From Mesostigma viride (Eukaryota > Streptophyta > Mesostigmatophyceae > Mesostigmatales > Mesostigmataceae): a stretch of DNA of 64,000 bases. Under the pieces are notes generated by a model, which worked only from the letters and a program-made list of their open reading frames with translations, searched no databases and was not told the DNA's origin. The stretch lies in NCBI GenBank assembly GCA_009746045.1, contig RPFO01000644.1:821180-885179 (forward strand). The letters run 5' to 3'. How positions within the stretch are numbered: position 1 is the first letter of the stretch; each line of letters starts with the position of its first letter. Shown in pieces: positions 52,936 to 64,000 of this stretch. Both the position numbers and the translations under genes were made by a program.

Positions 52936-54303
52936 AGACTCAGTGACAGCCCTGGCATCCCATCATGTGTAAGTCCTGATTAGCTCTTCTAAGCTGTACT
53001 TTGGAGCCCAGCCATAGCAGCCTCCCATATGCAGCCTACAGCCTGTGCTAGTTACAGACAATCAGTTGTCTCACTTACTGTCAAGAGACGACCCAGGACT
53101 GGGAGCACCCAGCACTTGGCCTGTTTGTAACCTGATGTTCTTTGTTTGTAAATTAGATAAATTTAATTCAACATCGACATGCCTCCAGGGGTAACTCGAG
53201 TCTGAGGCCAAGGAGCACTAGCTAACTACTCGGCCTAGGTAGTCGTTATGTACAACACTATCTATATATGTCCAAGCGGCTTCCACACGTGCAAGACAGT
53301 CAGGGACCCTCGATCAGCCTCTTGTAATTCGTGGCGCCGCAATTAGCAGGGTTATGGTAGTAGCCTGGGTTGTACACGAGTTCAGTATGTACAACTCTAT
53401 AGACGCTTACTGCTCCACTTGGCCCCTCCGTTATTGAAGGGACAGATAATTTATGGATTAATTTACTAACCAATCGCAAACAATGCAAGGTCGGTGTTCA
53501 CATACCCTGGCAGTGCAGCGCACGTGTAGCTGTCACGCCCCGGCCCGATCTCATATGTAAATAGATGAGCGACTGTTGCTGGGCCAGCTGGGCACCAAGC
53601 ATGTCGCGCGTCATCTCTGCACCAAAAGCTCGTTAAAAGGCGCCGGCGTAGGAGTGCCAACCAGAGAGTAACATACTTGCCTCCCCCAAAGCCTCTCCAA
53701 AAAGGCTGCATATTACAGCTAGCGCCCAAGGGGAGAGTTAATTTCACTGCCGCCTTCAGTTCTCCAAAAAGAGTAAGGCAACGTAGCATGGAAGATGCCA
53801 CAAGTGCGCACTGCAGGAAGTACTTGTAGGCCTAATTCTCTTCCCTAATGGCTGCCACGCGTTGAGCATAAGCGCCATCCTGCACTTCTGAGTTGCATCG
53901 CTCAACTAGTACCATCAGCCAAAAAAAGTACCATCGGCGACAAGATGCCGCCCCCCCGGACCCGGGTCCACTCCCCTCTGATCAACACGGCCACTTAAGT
54001 ACAACTATCTGTTTCTTCAGCTGCTGGCAGCCCAATGGAGATTAATCACAATTTCGCTCGCAAATTCAGCAACTCGAATGAGCTTCCAACTTGCAGTCTG
54101 GACACAAAATTTCTCCAGAAAGCAAGTGGACGCCGAGCACCAATCACTGCAGATATATGTGCAGCGCCAGCTGCCACTAGATGGCAAATTAAGCTGAATC
54201 TCTTACAAATTAACACATGACGTACCAGGGAGGAAATTCGCCACTTAATCTCAGTGCCGAAAAAAATCAAAGAATATCATCTCTGACTTTCCTTGATGAG
54301 CCC
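52936..54303. other. Unassigned intergenic DNA
   Basis: The longest frame (53466-53801, minus) has no recognisable features. The 3' UTR of the AT-hook gene occupies the right end, with TGTAA (minus) at 54203-54207. Confidence 0.4.
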
Positions 54304-54816
54304 TTAATTTGCAGCCGCGGGTCGTGGTTCTTGGCTCAATTTCTGTTCGCTCTTTTCTTCGTGATCATGATCACCCGCGGACGTCGTCGCGGCCGTCGTC
54401 AGCTGATCTGCAGCCTTCGCCGTAGCTGCAGCTGCATCGGCTGGCCGCACATATTTGCCTTTTTCACCGTCCCATACATGACCTGCCGGCGCTCTGCCCC
54501 GCGGTTTGCTAATTGGCTTTGTGTCAGACTCGTTGACAGCTGGAACGTACTTTTTCTCTTCGGCATCCCAGACATAGCCCTTTGGTGCACGTCCGACAGG
54601 CTTGCCATCGGCGTTGGCGCTTCCGCACTTTGGCACATACGACTTTGTTTGTATGTCCCACATCATTCCAGCAGGAGGACGTCCTCTAGGCCTGCCATCC
54701 ATGGTAGGCTTCTTAACAGGCAGTGGTGTACCGTCGGGAACGTATTTCTCGGTCTCCTCATCCCAGCGATGGCCTACCGGCGGTCGGCCTCGCGGCCTCT
54801 TCGACGCCTTCGGCAT
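54304..54816 (-). CDS. AT-hook protein with four GRP-WD-YVP modules
   Basis: 170 residues from an ATG that begins MPKASKRPRGRPP. Four modules follow P-x-G-R-(P/A)-P-x-G-x-x-W-D-x5-Y-V-P: RPRGRPPVGHRWDEETEKYVP, GRPRGRPPAGMMWD, GKPVGRAPKGYVWD and SKPRGRAPAGHVWD. The (R)GRP cores are AT-hooks, which bind the minor groove of AT-rich DNA; the W-D-Y-V part is a constant spacer of unknown role. The tail is Ala/Thr/Lys/Glu-rich. No introns are needed, and a TGTAA lies about 97 bases past the stop. Similar modular AT-hook proteins are known in algae and in large DNA viruses of algae, so an origin by transfer is possible. Likely nuclear or chromatin-associated. Confidence 0.8.
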   Translation of the reverse strand: MPKASKRPRGRPPVGHRWDEETEKYVPDGTPLPVKKPTMDGRPRGRPPAGMMWDIQTKSYVPKCGSANADGKPVGRAPKGYVWDAEEKKYVPAVNESDTKPISKPRGRAPAGHVWDGEKGKYVRPADAAAATAKAADQLTTAATTSAGDHDHEEKSEQKLSQEPRPAAAN

Positions 54817-55767
54817 TTCTTAAATATAGAAAACTCCACCGATAAATATCACAAGGGTGCCGGTATTTTCGTGGTGTATTTGTTTAATATATATTTTAAT
54901 TTTTTTTCCTGCAGAAAATGCGCGCAGGTAATTCCCACAAATCGGCAACAATTCGAGGCGGGTTATTCGGCGCTGCAAAATAGGGCACCCGGCGCGCAAG
55001 TTCTCGCTCTTGTCTCTTTCATGCCATGATAGATAGAACCAGGATACGGGGCGCGAGATGCGGAGCAATAGCCGTTCATTTGATTTGTGTTCAGCGAAAC
55101 ACACCATACATAACCTAGTTGGAGCAATACCAAGATATTTTCCCGGCGCAAGGCGGCCTCCCGTCGCTGAACAAATCGGCAGTACGAGATCATACCGATG
55201 GTCCAAAATGCTAGACAAGTGGCTCAAGGAGAGGCAGTGTCCGTAACTGGCGCTTACTTGTAGAAATGCGGCAGGCACGTGGTTGGAATTGTGGCTTGCG
55301 TTCTTGGCCCTGCACTTCTTATGCACTGTTCAGCGAAAAGTTCCCCTTCGCTGTCTGAGGTTCTGAGGTTCTGAGTTCTGACGCAAAAGGGCGGACGCGT
55401 TAGCGACCTCGCCACAATCAAACCAGAATAACCCCGACCGCGCACTTGGCGCCTTGTTTGGCGACCACAAGCAAGAGCGGTTGGCAGGGACCTCTACCTC
55501 GTCAGTGAGCCCATACGAATCCCATCCCTAGCAGGCCTGCACTCAGCGCAGAGAGAGCATGTGCCGTACCATTGGAGAGTCATTGTGAACTACTGATCGA
55601 AGTTCATAATTGGCTAAAAAAAATAGACCCATTTCCCCGAAAAAACTACTGATCGAAGCGATACAGTAATATAAATCTACTTGATGTATCTGGAAGTATT
55701 TGTTTTCTCCTGGCCGTTGATCAGCTCCCATGTCTTGCAAAAATATGACTATGCTGCTTACCAGGTG
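54817..55767. other. Presumed promoter side of the AT-hook gene, otherwise unassigned
   Basis: A minus frame at 54820-55326 is probably chance. No motif stands out. Confidence 0.35.
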
Positions 55768-55955
55768 TTGTTGTTGACTTGTTGTTGTTGTTGTTGTTGT
55801 GTGACTTCACTGACGTGTCCCACGCCGCACATTTTGGATCCTCTCCATACTACTGTAAAATCCTGTATAATAAATATATAATACCTAGGTAACCCTGTCG
55901 GACCACCGGTGCGGGAATAACCTCAACTCAGCTCAACTCAACTCAACTCAACGCA
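55768..55955 (+). repeat. Family E repeat, second copy, CTCAA tail
   Basis: A TTGTTG run, CCCACGCCGCACATTTTGG, then accctgtcggaccaccgg.gcgggaataa and CTCAA repeats. A broken head of the same family (attgttgttgttgttgcccgcgccg) lies at about 56000. Confidence 0.55.
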
Positions 55956-58038
55956 CATGAGCACTGAGCAGCAGAGAATCTGTAGTGGCCGAGGGCCGGA
56001 TATTGTTGTTGTTGTTGCCCGCGCCGTTGGATTCACTTTTTTAAAATGTGAAAAAGAAATGTTTATCTGAACAAAAATGATGTCAGTTCCGACTTTTATT
56101 ATTGGCGCGCACACCGGTCGGTCGGAATGTGCGGCGTGGGATACAGGTACAACTGACTGACTGACTGACACCGGTCGGAAACCTGTTTTTCAGGGTGCAT
56201 AGTTTCAACTTACCTGTCAGCTTAAACCTGGGTTGTCAGCTTAACTCATGTACTCCCCTGGAACGGGTTCGGCAACACCGCGGGACCTCCCCAATCAATG
56301 CCCGGGATGTGAGAAACTTCTGGCGAACGTGCCAGTGCGAAACTGCATTAGCTTTAGAGTTTAGAGTAGCGATACAGTATATATACAGTATGTAGCAGCT
56401 GCGATAGCGATATGTATAATTTAGTTAATTACGAGCGAATACGAATTATACGATACAGTAGCAGCTGCGATAGCGGCCCTGGTGGCCTGCTGAGTGCTGA
56501 CTGCTGTACGTATTGCTGAAGACGTGCGTCTTATTATAATTTTTATTGAGGGCATCGTACGAACCGAAAATGGGGAATTACATTCCTTGAAGCATTGCAC
56601 ACTTGAAGCAGTGACGTTGGGTTGGGATTTGGGATGCATATGTACGTTGCCATCGCCGGTATATTTGTAAGTAACGGCGTAGTACGTGTAATTTGCCTCC
56701 TCGGCAATAGGCGGCGTTCGCATTTTCAACTAGGAGTCCACTAGAACCTCCCAGCCGTCAGGGAATTGGTAGTGCGTTTCTCTGCATCCACGAGCAAAAT
56801 CCTCGTTTGCTAGGATACGGGGATTGCCTTAGCCGGCTAGGACGCTTGATCGACGCAAAGGCGTGAAGGCCGCACGTGTCAGAGGCCGGCTTAAGTTTGT
56901 GATTGGGGTTGAACTCCCACCTGCTAATAGGTATTACAACAGCCACGCCAGGTAAGTCCTTTAATGGCACACCCCCGAATGTAAGCACTTGAGGCTGGAG
57001 ACATGTGCAAGCTTACACTTGGGCGAAACATGACGTGGCCATGAAGTACTTGGATGAGTCTAAGAATGCAGACGATCGCGCCAAAAAGGACGTTGCGTTT
57101 ACGTCTCCATGATAGGCCAGCCATCGTGATTCACGGGCTAAAGAACTCAGTTAGAGTACGCACTGGTCCCGGCTCATCCAGGACAAATGGTTGAAACAGC
57201 CTGCAGCTATACTTAACTTCATCTCATTCCGTTGGCCATTCCCACCTCAAAGGCTGGAAGACGACGACTGCCGCTCTGTCCAGGCTGTTCCCACGCCTAC
57301 GCTCGACACTCTCCTCTGCTCAAATCGCATAGCGACACTCCTTTTGTCTATACATTTTTTGCCACCTGTTCAACCAGTCATGCCCGTCCTTGGTCCAGCC
57401 ATGCCCATGGCGCTGACAAGTTCGTTAGTAGGCGTGATCGCGTGCATTTGCTCCATCGCGCTCGGACTACGCATGATGGCTGCGCCACCAATTTGTGCTT
57501 ATGCCCCCACGCACGTTGTCTCTACATGATTGCTCCGATGCACCCCTCGCTTCCTGGCCGGCATTCACTATGGATGCAGCAGCACCCAGGTCATGCTGAT
57601 GCTCTAGTTATCTACATCACTTCGTGCTTCGTGCACGCACCACAACCAGCCCGCCCATCCACATGCCGATTCAGCTGCCCCCTGCCCCCTGCGCCCTTCT
57701 TCTCCCTGGCTTGCCCGCCTGGGCTCACCCTGCTCTTTCTCTGCTTCTGCGCCGTACCCCTGTCCACCCTGGTCCCTACTCGTCCCACTGTTGGTGTACA
57801 GTTGCGATCCGAAGACCTGTGAAGCAGGAGGCGCCGTCACCCATCATCATTCCGGATACTGCCACGTGCCGCCACGTGCTCCCACGTTCGGCCAAGTGCC
57901 GCCAGGCCACTACAGTCCAACTCCCAGGTCTCCACGCGTGTTGCCAGGTCTCCACGTCTACCGCCACCCTAGTGACAGCCTTACTAGTCAAAGGCACCAT
58001 CGAGTACGATAGCCTTTATCATCCATAAACAGGGGCCC
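55956..58038. other. Unassigned DNA and upstream region of nucleoside hydrolase
   Basis: GCAGCTGCGATAGCG occurs at 56395 and 56461. Frames at 57.2-57.8 kb are Pro/His/Cys-rich and probably chance. No clear promoter motif. Confidence 0.35.
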
Positions 58039-58614
58039 ATGGTCTCCCATGTATCCTTGGGCGATGCTGCGGGGGGGTCGGACCCCGCCACGCATGCCAC
58101 CGCTGGTGGAGCCATGCCCCCCTCATCCCCCGGTACCCCGCCCCCACCCGTCTGGTTCTCCCATGACGGCGGTGTCGATGACTACGTGACGCTCGCGCTG
58201 CTGTGTGGGGCCCACCACGCAGGCCGGTTGCGACTGCTGGGTGTCAGCGTGACCGAGGCGGATTGCTTCTTAGAGCCTGCGGTGTTGACCAGCCGCAAGC
58301 TGTTGGACTTGGCGAACCTGTCATCTGTCCCCGTGTCCATCTGCCCTGCACGGCCCGTGCACGCGTTCCCTTCCGAGTGGCGTCGGGCTGCTTTCGCGGT
58401 ATGCCATCTCCCGGCCCTGCTGCGTGACGGAGCCCCGCGCGCCCCGCTGGACCCGCGCGACGCGAGCGAGTGCCTGCTTGCGACGCTACGAGAGGAGGCG
58501 GCGCCGATCACGGTGCTGGAGACGGGACCGTTGAGCTTGGTGGCAGGGGTGGTGCAGCGCTTGGCGGCGCTGGATAAGGAGGAGGCGGCTGTTCTGCGGT
58601 CGCACGTGAAGCAG
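58039..58614 (+). CDS. Inosine/uridine-preferring nucleoside hydrolase, first coding exon
   Basis: 192 codons, then GTAGGT at 58615 (CAG|GTAGGT), a good phase-0 splice donor. Residues about 38-47 read FSHDGGVDDY, the calcium- and ribose-binding Asp cluster in the HDGGVDD variant of the family. Then LLGVSVTEADCFLEPAV, SRKLLDLA, VHAFPSEWRRAAF and TVLETGPLSLVA, all in family order. The enzyme would split nucleosides into base and ribose (purine or pyrimidine salvage). The C-terminal half, with the catalytic-site His region, must lie in later exons not seen here. Translation could start at 58039 or at the Met at 58114, just before the domain; the first 25 residues are not a clear targeting peptide. 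Confidence 0.8.
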
Positions 58615-58871
58615 GTAGGTGTGTGGTGGTGGGGGTGGGTCTGGTTGCATGGTCTAGGATGTACGGCATGTGTATTTGTTGGTTTCCTCTCAGATGACCG
58701 GTTTAGTCGGTAAACGCCATGTGCATGCCGCGTGCCAAGGAATGATTGCATCATTTAATACGTACCTGTATTTGTTCTTTATATATACTACTGTAGAAGT
58801 AAAATATATGGCACAAGCTGTGCGACGGTGGTCTCTATATGTGCGATGTTATAATGTGCTCTGTGAAGAAC
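58615..58871 (+). other. Start of the nucleoside hydrolase intron
   Basis: Runs from the GTAGGT donor to the minisatellite. A frame reads through for another 32 codons, but they are Trp/Gly/Val-rich and unlike the family. Confidence 0.6.
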
Positions 58872-61800
58872 ACTGTAGTGGATGTAGGCGCACGCTTGTG
58901 TGGTGGATGTAGGCGCACGCTTGTGTGGTGGATGTAGGCGCACGCTTGTGGTGGATGTCATACACGCTTGTGTGGTGGATGTAGGCGCACGCTTGTGTGG
59001 TGGATGTAGGCGCACGCTTGTGTGGTGGATGTAGGCGCACGCTTGTGTGGTGGATGTAGGCGCACGTGTGTGGTGGATGTAGGCGCACGCTTGTGTGGTC
59101 GATGTAGGCGCACGCTTGTGTGGTGGATGTAGGCGCACGCTTGTGTGGTGGATGTAGGCGCATGCCTGTGTGGTGGATGTAGGCGCACGCTTGTGTGGTG
59201 GATGTAGGCGCACGCTTGTGTGGTGGATGTAGGCGCACGCTTGTGCGGTGGATGTAGGCGCACGCTTGTGCGGTGGATGTAGGCGCACGCTTGTGTGGTG
59301 GATGTGGGCGCACGCTTGTGTGGTGGATGCAGGCGAACGCTTGTGTGGTGGATGTAGGCGCACGCTTGTGTGGTGGATGTGGGCGCACGCTTGTGTGGTG
59401 GATGCAGGCGAACGCTTGTGTGGTGGATGTAGGCGCACGCTTGTGTGGTGGATGTAGGCGCACGCTTGTGTGGTGGATGTAGGCGCACGCTTGTGGTGGA
59501 TGCAGGCGCACGCTTGTGTGGTCGATGTGGGCGCACGCTTGTGTGGTGGATGTAGGCGCACGCTTGTGTGGTGGATGTGGGCGCACGCTTGTGTGGTGGA
59601 TGTGGGCGCACGCTTGTGGTGGATGTAGGCGCACGCTTGTGTGGTGGATGTAGGCGCACGCTTGTGTGGTGGATGTAGGCGCACGCTTGTGTGGTGGATG
59701 TGGGCGCACGCTTGTGTGGTGGATGTAGGCGCACGCTTGTGTGGTGGATGTAGGCGCACGCTTGTGTGGTGGATGTAGGCGCACGCTGGTGGTGGATGTA
59801 GGCGCACGCTTGTGGTGGATGTAGGCGCACGCTTGTGTGGTGGATGTAGGCGCACGCTTGTGTGGTGGATGCAGGCGCACGCTTGTGTGGTGGATGTCAT
59901 ATAGCTTGTGTGGTGGATGTGGGCGCACGCTTGTGTGGTGGATGCAGGCGCACGCTTGTGTGGTGGATGCAGGCGCACGCTTGTGTGGTGGATGTAGGCG
60001 CACGCTTGTGTGGTGGATGTCATACACGCTTGTGTGGTGGATGTAGGCGCACACTTGTGTGGTGGATGTAGGCGCACGCTTGTGTGGTGGATGTAGGCGC
60101 ACGCTTGTGTGGTGGATGCAGGCGCACGCTTGTGTGGTGGATGTGGGAGCACGCTTGTGTGGTGGATGTAGGCGCACGCTTGTGTGGTGGATGTCATACA
60201 CGCTTGTGTGGTGGATGTAGGCGCACGCTTGTGGTGGATGTAGGCGCACGCTTGTGTGGTGGATGTGGGCGCACGCTTGTGTGGTGGATGTCATACACGC
60301 TTGTGTGGTGGATGTAGGCGCACGCTTGTGTGGTGGATGTCATACACGCTTGTGTGGTGGATGTGGGCGCACGCTTGTGTGGTGGATGTAGGCGCACGCT
60401 TGTGTGGTGGATGTAGGCGCACGCTTGTGTGGTGGATGCAGGCGCACGCTTGTGTGGTGGATGTGGGCGCACGCTTGTGTGGTGGATGTAGGCGCACGCT
60501 TGTGTGGTGGATGTAGGCGCACGCTTGTGTGGTGGATGTAGGCGCACGCTTGTGTGGTGGATGTCATACACGCTTGTGTGGTGGATGTGGGCGCACGCTT
60601 GTGTGGTGGATGTGGGAGCACGCTTGTGTGGTGGATGTAGGCGCACGCTTGTGTGGTGGATGTCATACACGCTTGTGTGGTGGATGTAGGCGCACGCTTG
60701 TGGTGGATGTAGGCGCACGCTTGTGTGGTGGATGTGGGCGCACGCTTGTGTGGTGGATGTCATACACGCTTGTGTGGTGGATGTAGGCGCACGCTTGTGT
60801 GGTGGATGTCATACACGCTTGTGTGGTGGATGTGGGCGCACGCTTGTGTGGTGGATGCAGGCGCACGCTTGTGTGGTGGATGTGGGCGCACGCTTGTGTG
60901 GTGGATGTAGGCGCACGCTTGTGGTGGATGTAGGCGCACGCTTGTGTGGTGGATGTAGGCGCACGCTTGTGTGGTGGATGTAGGCGCACGCTTGTGGTGG
61001 ATGTTGGCGCACGCTTGTGTGGTGGATGTAGGCGCACGCTTGTGTGGTGGATGTGGGCGCACGCTTGTGTGGTGGATGTAGGCGCACGCTTGTGTGGTGG
61101 ATGTAGGCGCACGCTTGTGTGGTGGATGTAGGCGCACGCTTGTGGTGGATGTAGGCGCACGCTTGTGTGGTGGATGTGGGCGCACGCTTGTGTGGTGGAT
61201 GTAGGCGCACGCTTGTGTGGTGGATGTAGGCGCACGCTTGTGTGGTGGATGTAGGCGCACGCTTGTGCGGTGGATGTAGGCGCACGCTTGTGTGGTGGAT
61301 GTAGGCGCACGCTTGTGTGGTGGATGTAGGCGCACGCTTGTGTGGTGGATGTGGGCGCACGCTTGTGTGGTGGATGTAGGCGCACGCTTGTGTGGTGGAT
61401 GTAGGCGCACGCTTGTGTGGTGGATGTAGGCGCACGCTTGTGTGGTGGATGTGGGCGCACGCTTGTGTGGTGGATGTAGGCGCACGCTTGTGGTGGATGT
61501 AGGCGCATGCTTGTGTGGTGGATGTAGGCGCACGCTTGTGTGGTGGATGTCATGCACGCTTGTGGTGGATGTGGGCGCACGCTTGTGTGGTGGATGCAGG
61601 CGCACGCTTGTGTGGTGGATGTCATGCACGCTTGTGTGGTGGATGTAGGCGCACGCTTGTGGTGGATGTAGGCGCACGCTTGTGTGGTGGATGTAGGCGC
61701 ACGCTTGTGTGGTGGATGTAGGCGCACGCTTGTGTGGTGGATGTCATGCACGCTTGTGTGGTGGATGTAGGCGCACGCTTGTGTGGTGGATGCAGGCGCA

Positions 61801-63500
61801 CGCTTGTGGTGGATGTCATGCACGCTTGTGTGGTGGATGTCATGCACGCTTGTGTGGTGGATGTCATGCACGCTTGTGTGGTGGATGTGGGCGCACGCTT
61901 GTGTGGTGGATGTAGGCGCACGCTTGTGGTGGATGTAGGCGCACGCTTGTGTGGTGGATATAGGCGCACGCTTGTGTGGTGGATGTAGGCGCACGCTTGT
62001 GTGGTGGATGTAGGCGCACGCTTGTGTGGTGGATGCAGGCGCACGCTTGTGTGGTGGATGCAGGCGCACGCTTGTGTGGTGGATGTGGGCGCACGCTTGT
62101 GTGGTGGATGTAGGCGCACGCTTGTGTGGTGGATGTGGGCGCACGTTTGTGTGGTGGATGTAGGCGCGTGCTTGTGTGGTGGATGTAGGCGCACGCTTGT
62201 GTGGTGGATGTAGGCGCACGCTTGTGTGGTGGATGTAGGCGCACGCTTGTGTGGTGGATGTAGGCGCACGCTTGTGTGGTGGATGTCATACACGCTTGTG
62301 TGGTGGATGCAGGCGCACGCTTGTGTGGTGGATGCAGGCGCACGCTTGTGTGGTGGATGTAGGCGCACGCTTGTGTGGTGGATGTAGGCGCACGCTTGTG
62401 TGGTGGATGTAGGCGCACGCTTGTGTGGTGGATGTAGGCGCACGCTTGTGTGGTGGATGTAGGCGCACGCTTGTGTGGTGGATGTAGGCGCACGCTTGTG
62501 TGGTGGATGTAGGCGCACGCTTGTGTGGTGGATGTAGGCGCACGCTTGTGTGGTGGATGTAGGCGCACGCTTGTGTGGTGGATGTAGGCGCACGCTTGTG
62601 TGGTGGATGTAGGCGCACGCTTGTGTGGTGGATGCAGGCGCACGCTTGTGGTGGATGTAGGCGCACGCTTGTGTGGTGGATATAGGCGCACGCTTGTGTG
62701 GTGGATGTCGGCGCACGCTTGTGTGGTGGATGTAGGCGCACGCTTGTGTGGTGGATGTAGGCGCACGCTTGTGTGGTGGATGTAGGCGCACGCTTGTGTG
62801 GTGGATGCAGGCGCACGCTTGTGTGGTGGATGTAGGCGCACGCTTGTGTGGTGGATGTGGGCGCACGCTTGTGTGGTGGATGTAGGCGCACGCTTGTGTG
62901 GTGGATGTAGGCGCACGCTTGTGTGGTGGATGTAGGCGCACGCTTGTGGTGGATGTATGCGCACGCTTGTGTGGTGGATGTAGGCGCACGCTTGTGTGGT
63001 GGATGTCATACACGCTTGTGTGGTGGATGTGGGCGCACGCTTGTGTGGTGGATGTCATACACGCTTGTGTGGTGGATGTAGGCGCACGCTTGTGTGGTGG
63101 ATGTAGGCGCACGCTTGTGTGGTGGATGTGGGCGCACGCTTGTGTGGTGGATGTAGGCGCACGCTTTTGGTGGATGTAGGCGCACGCTTGTGTGGTGGAT
63201 GTGGGCGCACGCTTGTGTGGTGGATGTAGGCGCACGCTTGTGTGGTGGATGTAGGCGCACGCTTGTGTGGTGGATGTAGGCGCACGCTTGTGCGGTGGAT
63301 GTAGGCGCACGCTTGTGTGGTGGATGTAGGCGCACGCTTGTGTGGTGGATGTAGGCGCACGCTTGTGTGGTGGATGTCATACACGCTTGTGTGGTGGATG
63401 TGGGCGCACGCTTGTGTGGTGGATGTAGGTGCACGCTTGTGTGGTGGATGTAGGCGCACGCTTGTGTGGTGGATGCAGGCGCACGCTTGTGTGGTGGATT
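58872..63500. repeat. 4.6-kb minisatellite, 25-bp unit, about 185 copies
   Basis: The unit holds GGATGTAGGCGCACGC then TTGTGTGGT. Variants: tgtggg, tgcagg, a gtcatacacgc type, and 22-bp units lacking tgt. A higher-order repeat of about 469 bp is visible (rare gtgggagc variant at 60143 and 60612, with the same order of variants after each). The unit has no stop in most frames, so minus-strand frames of up to 562 codons (His-Pro-Pro-His-Lys-Arg...) are artefacts. Confidence 0.97.
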
Positions 63501-64000
63501 CAAGCACATAGTACACACGTGATAACTGTCTTGTACCAGTGGCCCAGGGTGTGATCCGCGGACACCGACACACGTACCCCAACGGCTTGCTCATCGCTGA
63601 TGTGCCATGTGTCCAGCATGGGGGAATCTGATTCAACATTTGCCATGTGGGCGTGGGCACATTTTTCTAACCCACATGGCCTAGAGTGTGGGACTTTTAT
63701 CTATTGATTATGTCGTGCTATGTGTCCGTTAGCTAAGTAATGCATCGTGCTCCTCTGTGGGGCATGGTTCCACTGGCATGCAGCATCAGTCACGCCTTCC
63801 TTGGGTGGCCACATGGCCGCTGGGAGGCATGGCCGTGCACAAGATAGGAGCCGCGTGTGGGGATAAGAGCTGTCTGATGCTGCGGGACAATCCACCCTTC
63901 TAATGAGTGTTATGACACTTGAGCTCCCAAGAAAACCAGCATTTGATTGAAAACAATGAGTAGAGCCCCTGCCAAAGGCAGGTTTAAGTAGTCATCTCGT
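63501..64000 (+). other. Probable continuation of the intron
   Basis: I find no exon encoding the C-terminal half of the nucleoside hydrolase before the window ends. Confidence 0.4.

Noticed and set aside
54820-55326. 168-codon minus frame upstream of the AT-hook gene
   Set aside because: No motif, unusual composition (many Leu, Arg, His, Cys), overlaps the expected promoter or 5' UTR; probably chance.
57232-57822. 196-codon plus frame before the nucleoside hydrolase
   Set aside because: Composition is Pro/His/Cys/Ser-rich without a domain, and overlapping frames of similar quality exist.
58788-63660. Very long minus-strand frames rich in His, Pro, Lys and Arg (up to 562 codons) and plus-strand Cys/Gly/Trp frames
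   Set aside because: Stop-free translation of a 25-bp minisatellite in rotating frames; there is no unique sequence, and the array lies in a probable intron.

Overview
This window looks like nuclear DNA of a eukaryote, most probably a green (chlorophyte-type) alga. Coding stretches are GC-rich, the one clear host exon ends at a GT splice donor, and TGTAA motifs (the usual green-algal polyadenylation signal) lie 64 and about 97 bases after the stop codons of two host genes. The organism cannot be named from sequence alone. I see no bacterial operons, CRISPR arrays or intact RNA genes.

Host genes are few. They are a lysine-ended 3' exon at the left edge (2-313), a single-exon AT-hook protein built from four repeated modules (54304-54816, minus), and the first exon of a nucleoside hydrolase (58039-58614). 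The intron of the hydrolase appears to contain a 4.6-kb minisatellite (58872-63500).

Almost everything else is nested mobile DNA. Three related LINE families (here A, B, C), a fourth known only from its tail (D), and further tails (E, F) fill 0.5-11, 14-15, 18-19, 38-40, 43-45 and 48-51.5 kb. Their 3' ends commonly carry a hairpin just before a family-specific microsatellite, and B, C and D share one hairpin architecture with compensatory base changes. A decayed Penelope-like element (23.2-26.3 kb) has left a 3' fragment at 51.3-51.8 kb and a 27-bp fragment at 16.65 kb, each between target duplications. DNA elements flanked by TTAA with inverted ends lie at 15.3-18.4, 19.4-20.7, 44.9-48.5 and, nested in the last, 45.7-47.4 kb. 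A large foldback element spans 48.54-52.94 kb. A palindromic MITE sits inside a 566-bp tandem duplication at 6.6-7.8 kb.

The most notable system is a 9-kb Ty3/gypsy-type retrotransposon on the minus strand (26511-35535). Reading 5' to 3' it encodes Gag, a zinc knuckle and a retropepsin-like domain, then one in-frame UGA, then a cytosine-5 DNA methyltransferase fused to reverse transcriptase and RNase H. Integrase is missing, and the 3' end has an unusual duplicated LTR structure. Such an element could mark DNA, perhaps its own copies, with 5-methylcytosine.

Many insertions have readable target-site duplications, and several have an empty site elsewhere in the window, so relative insertion order can be worked out.
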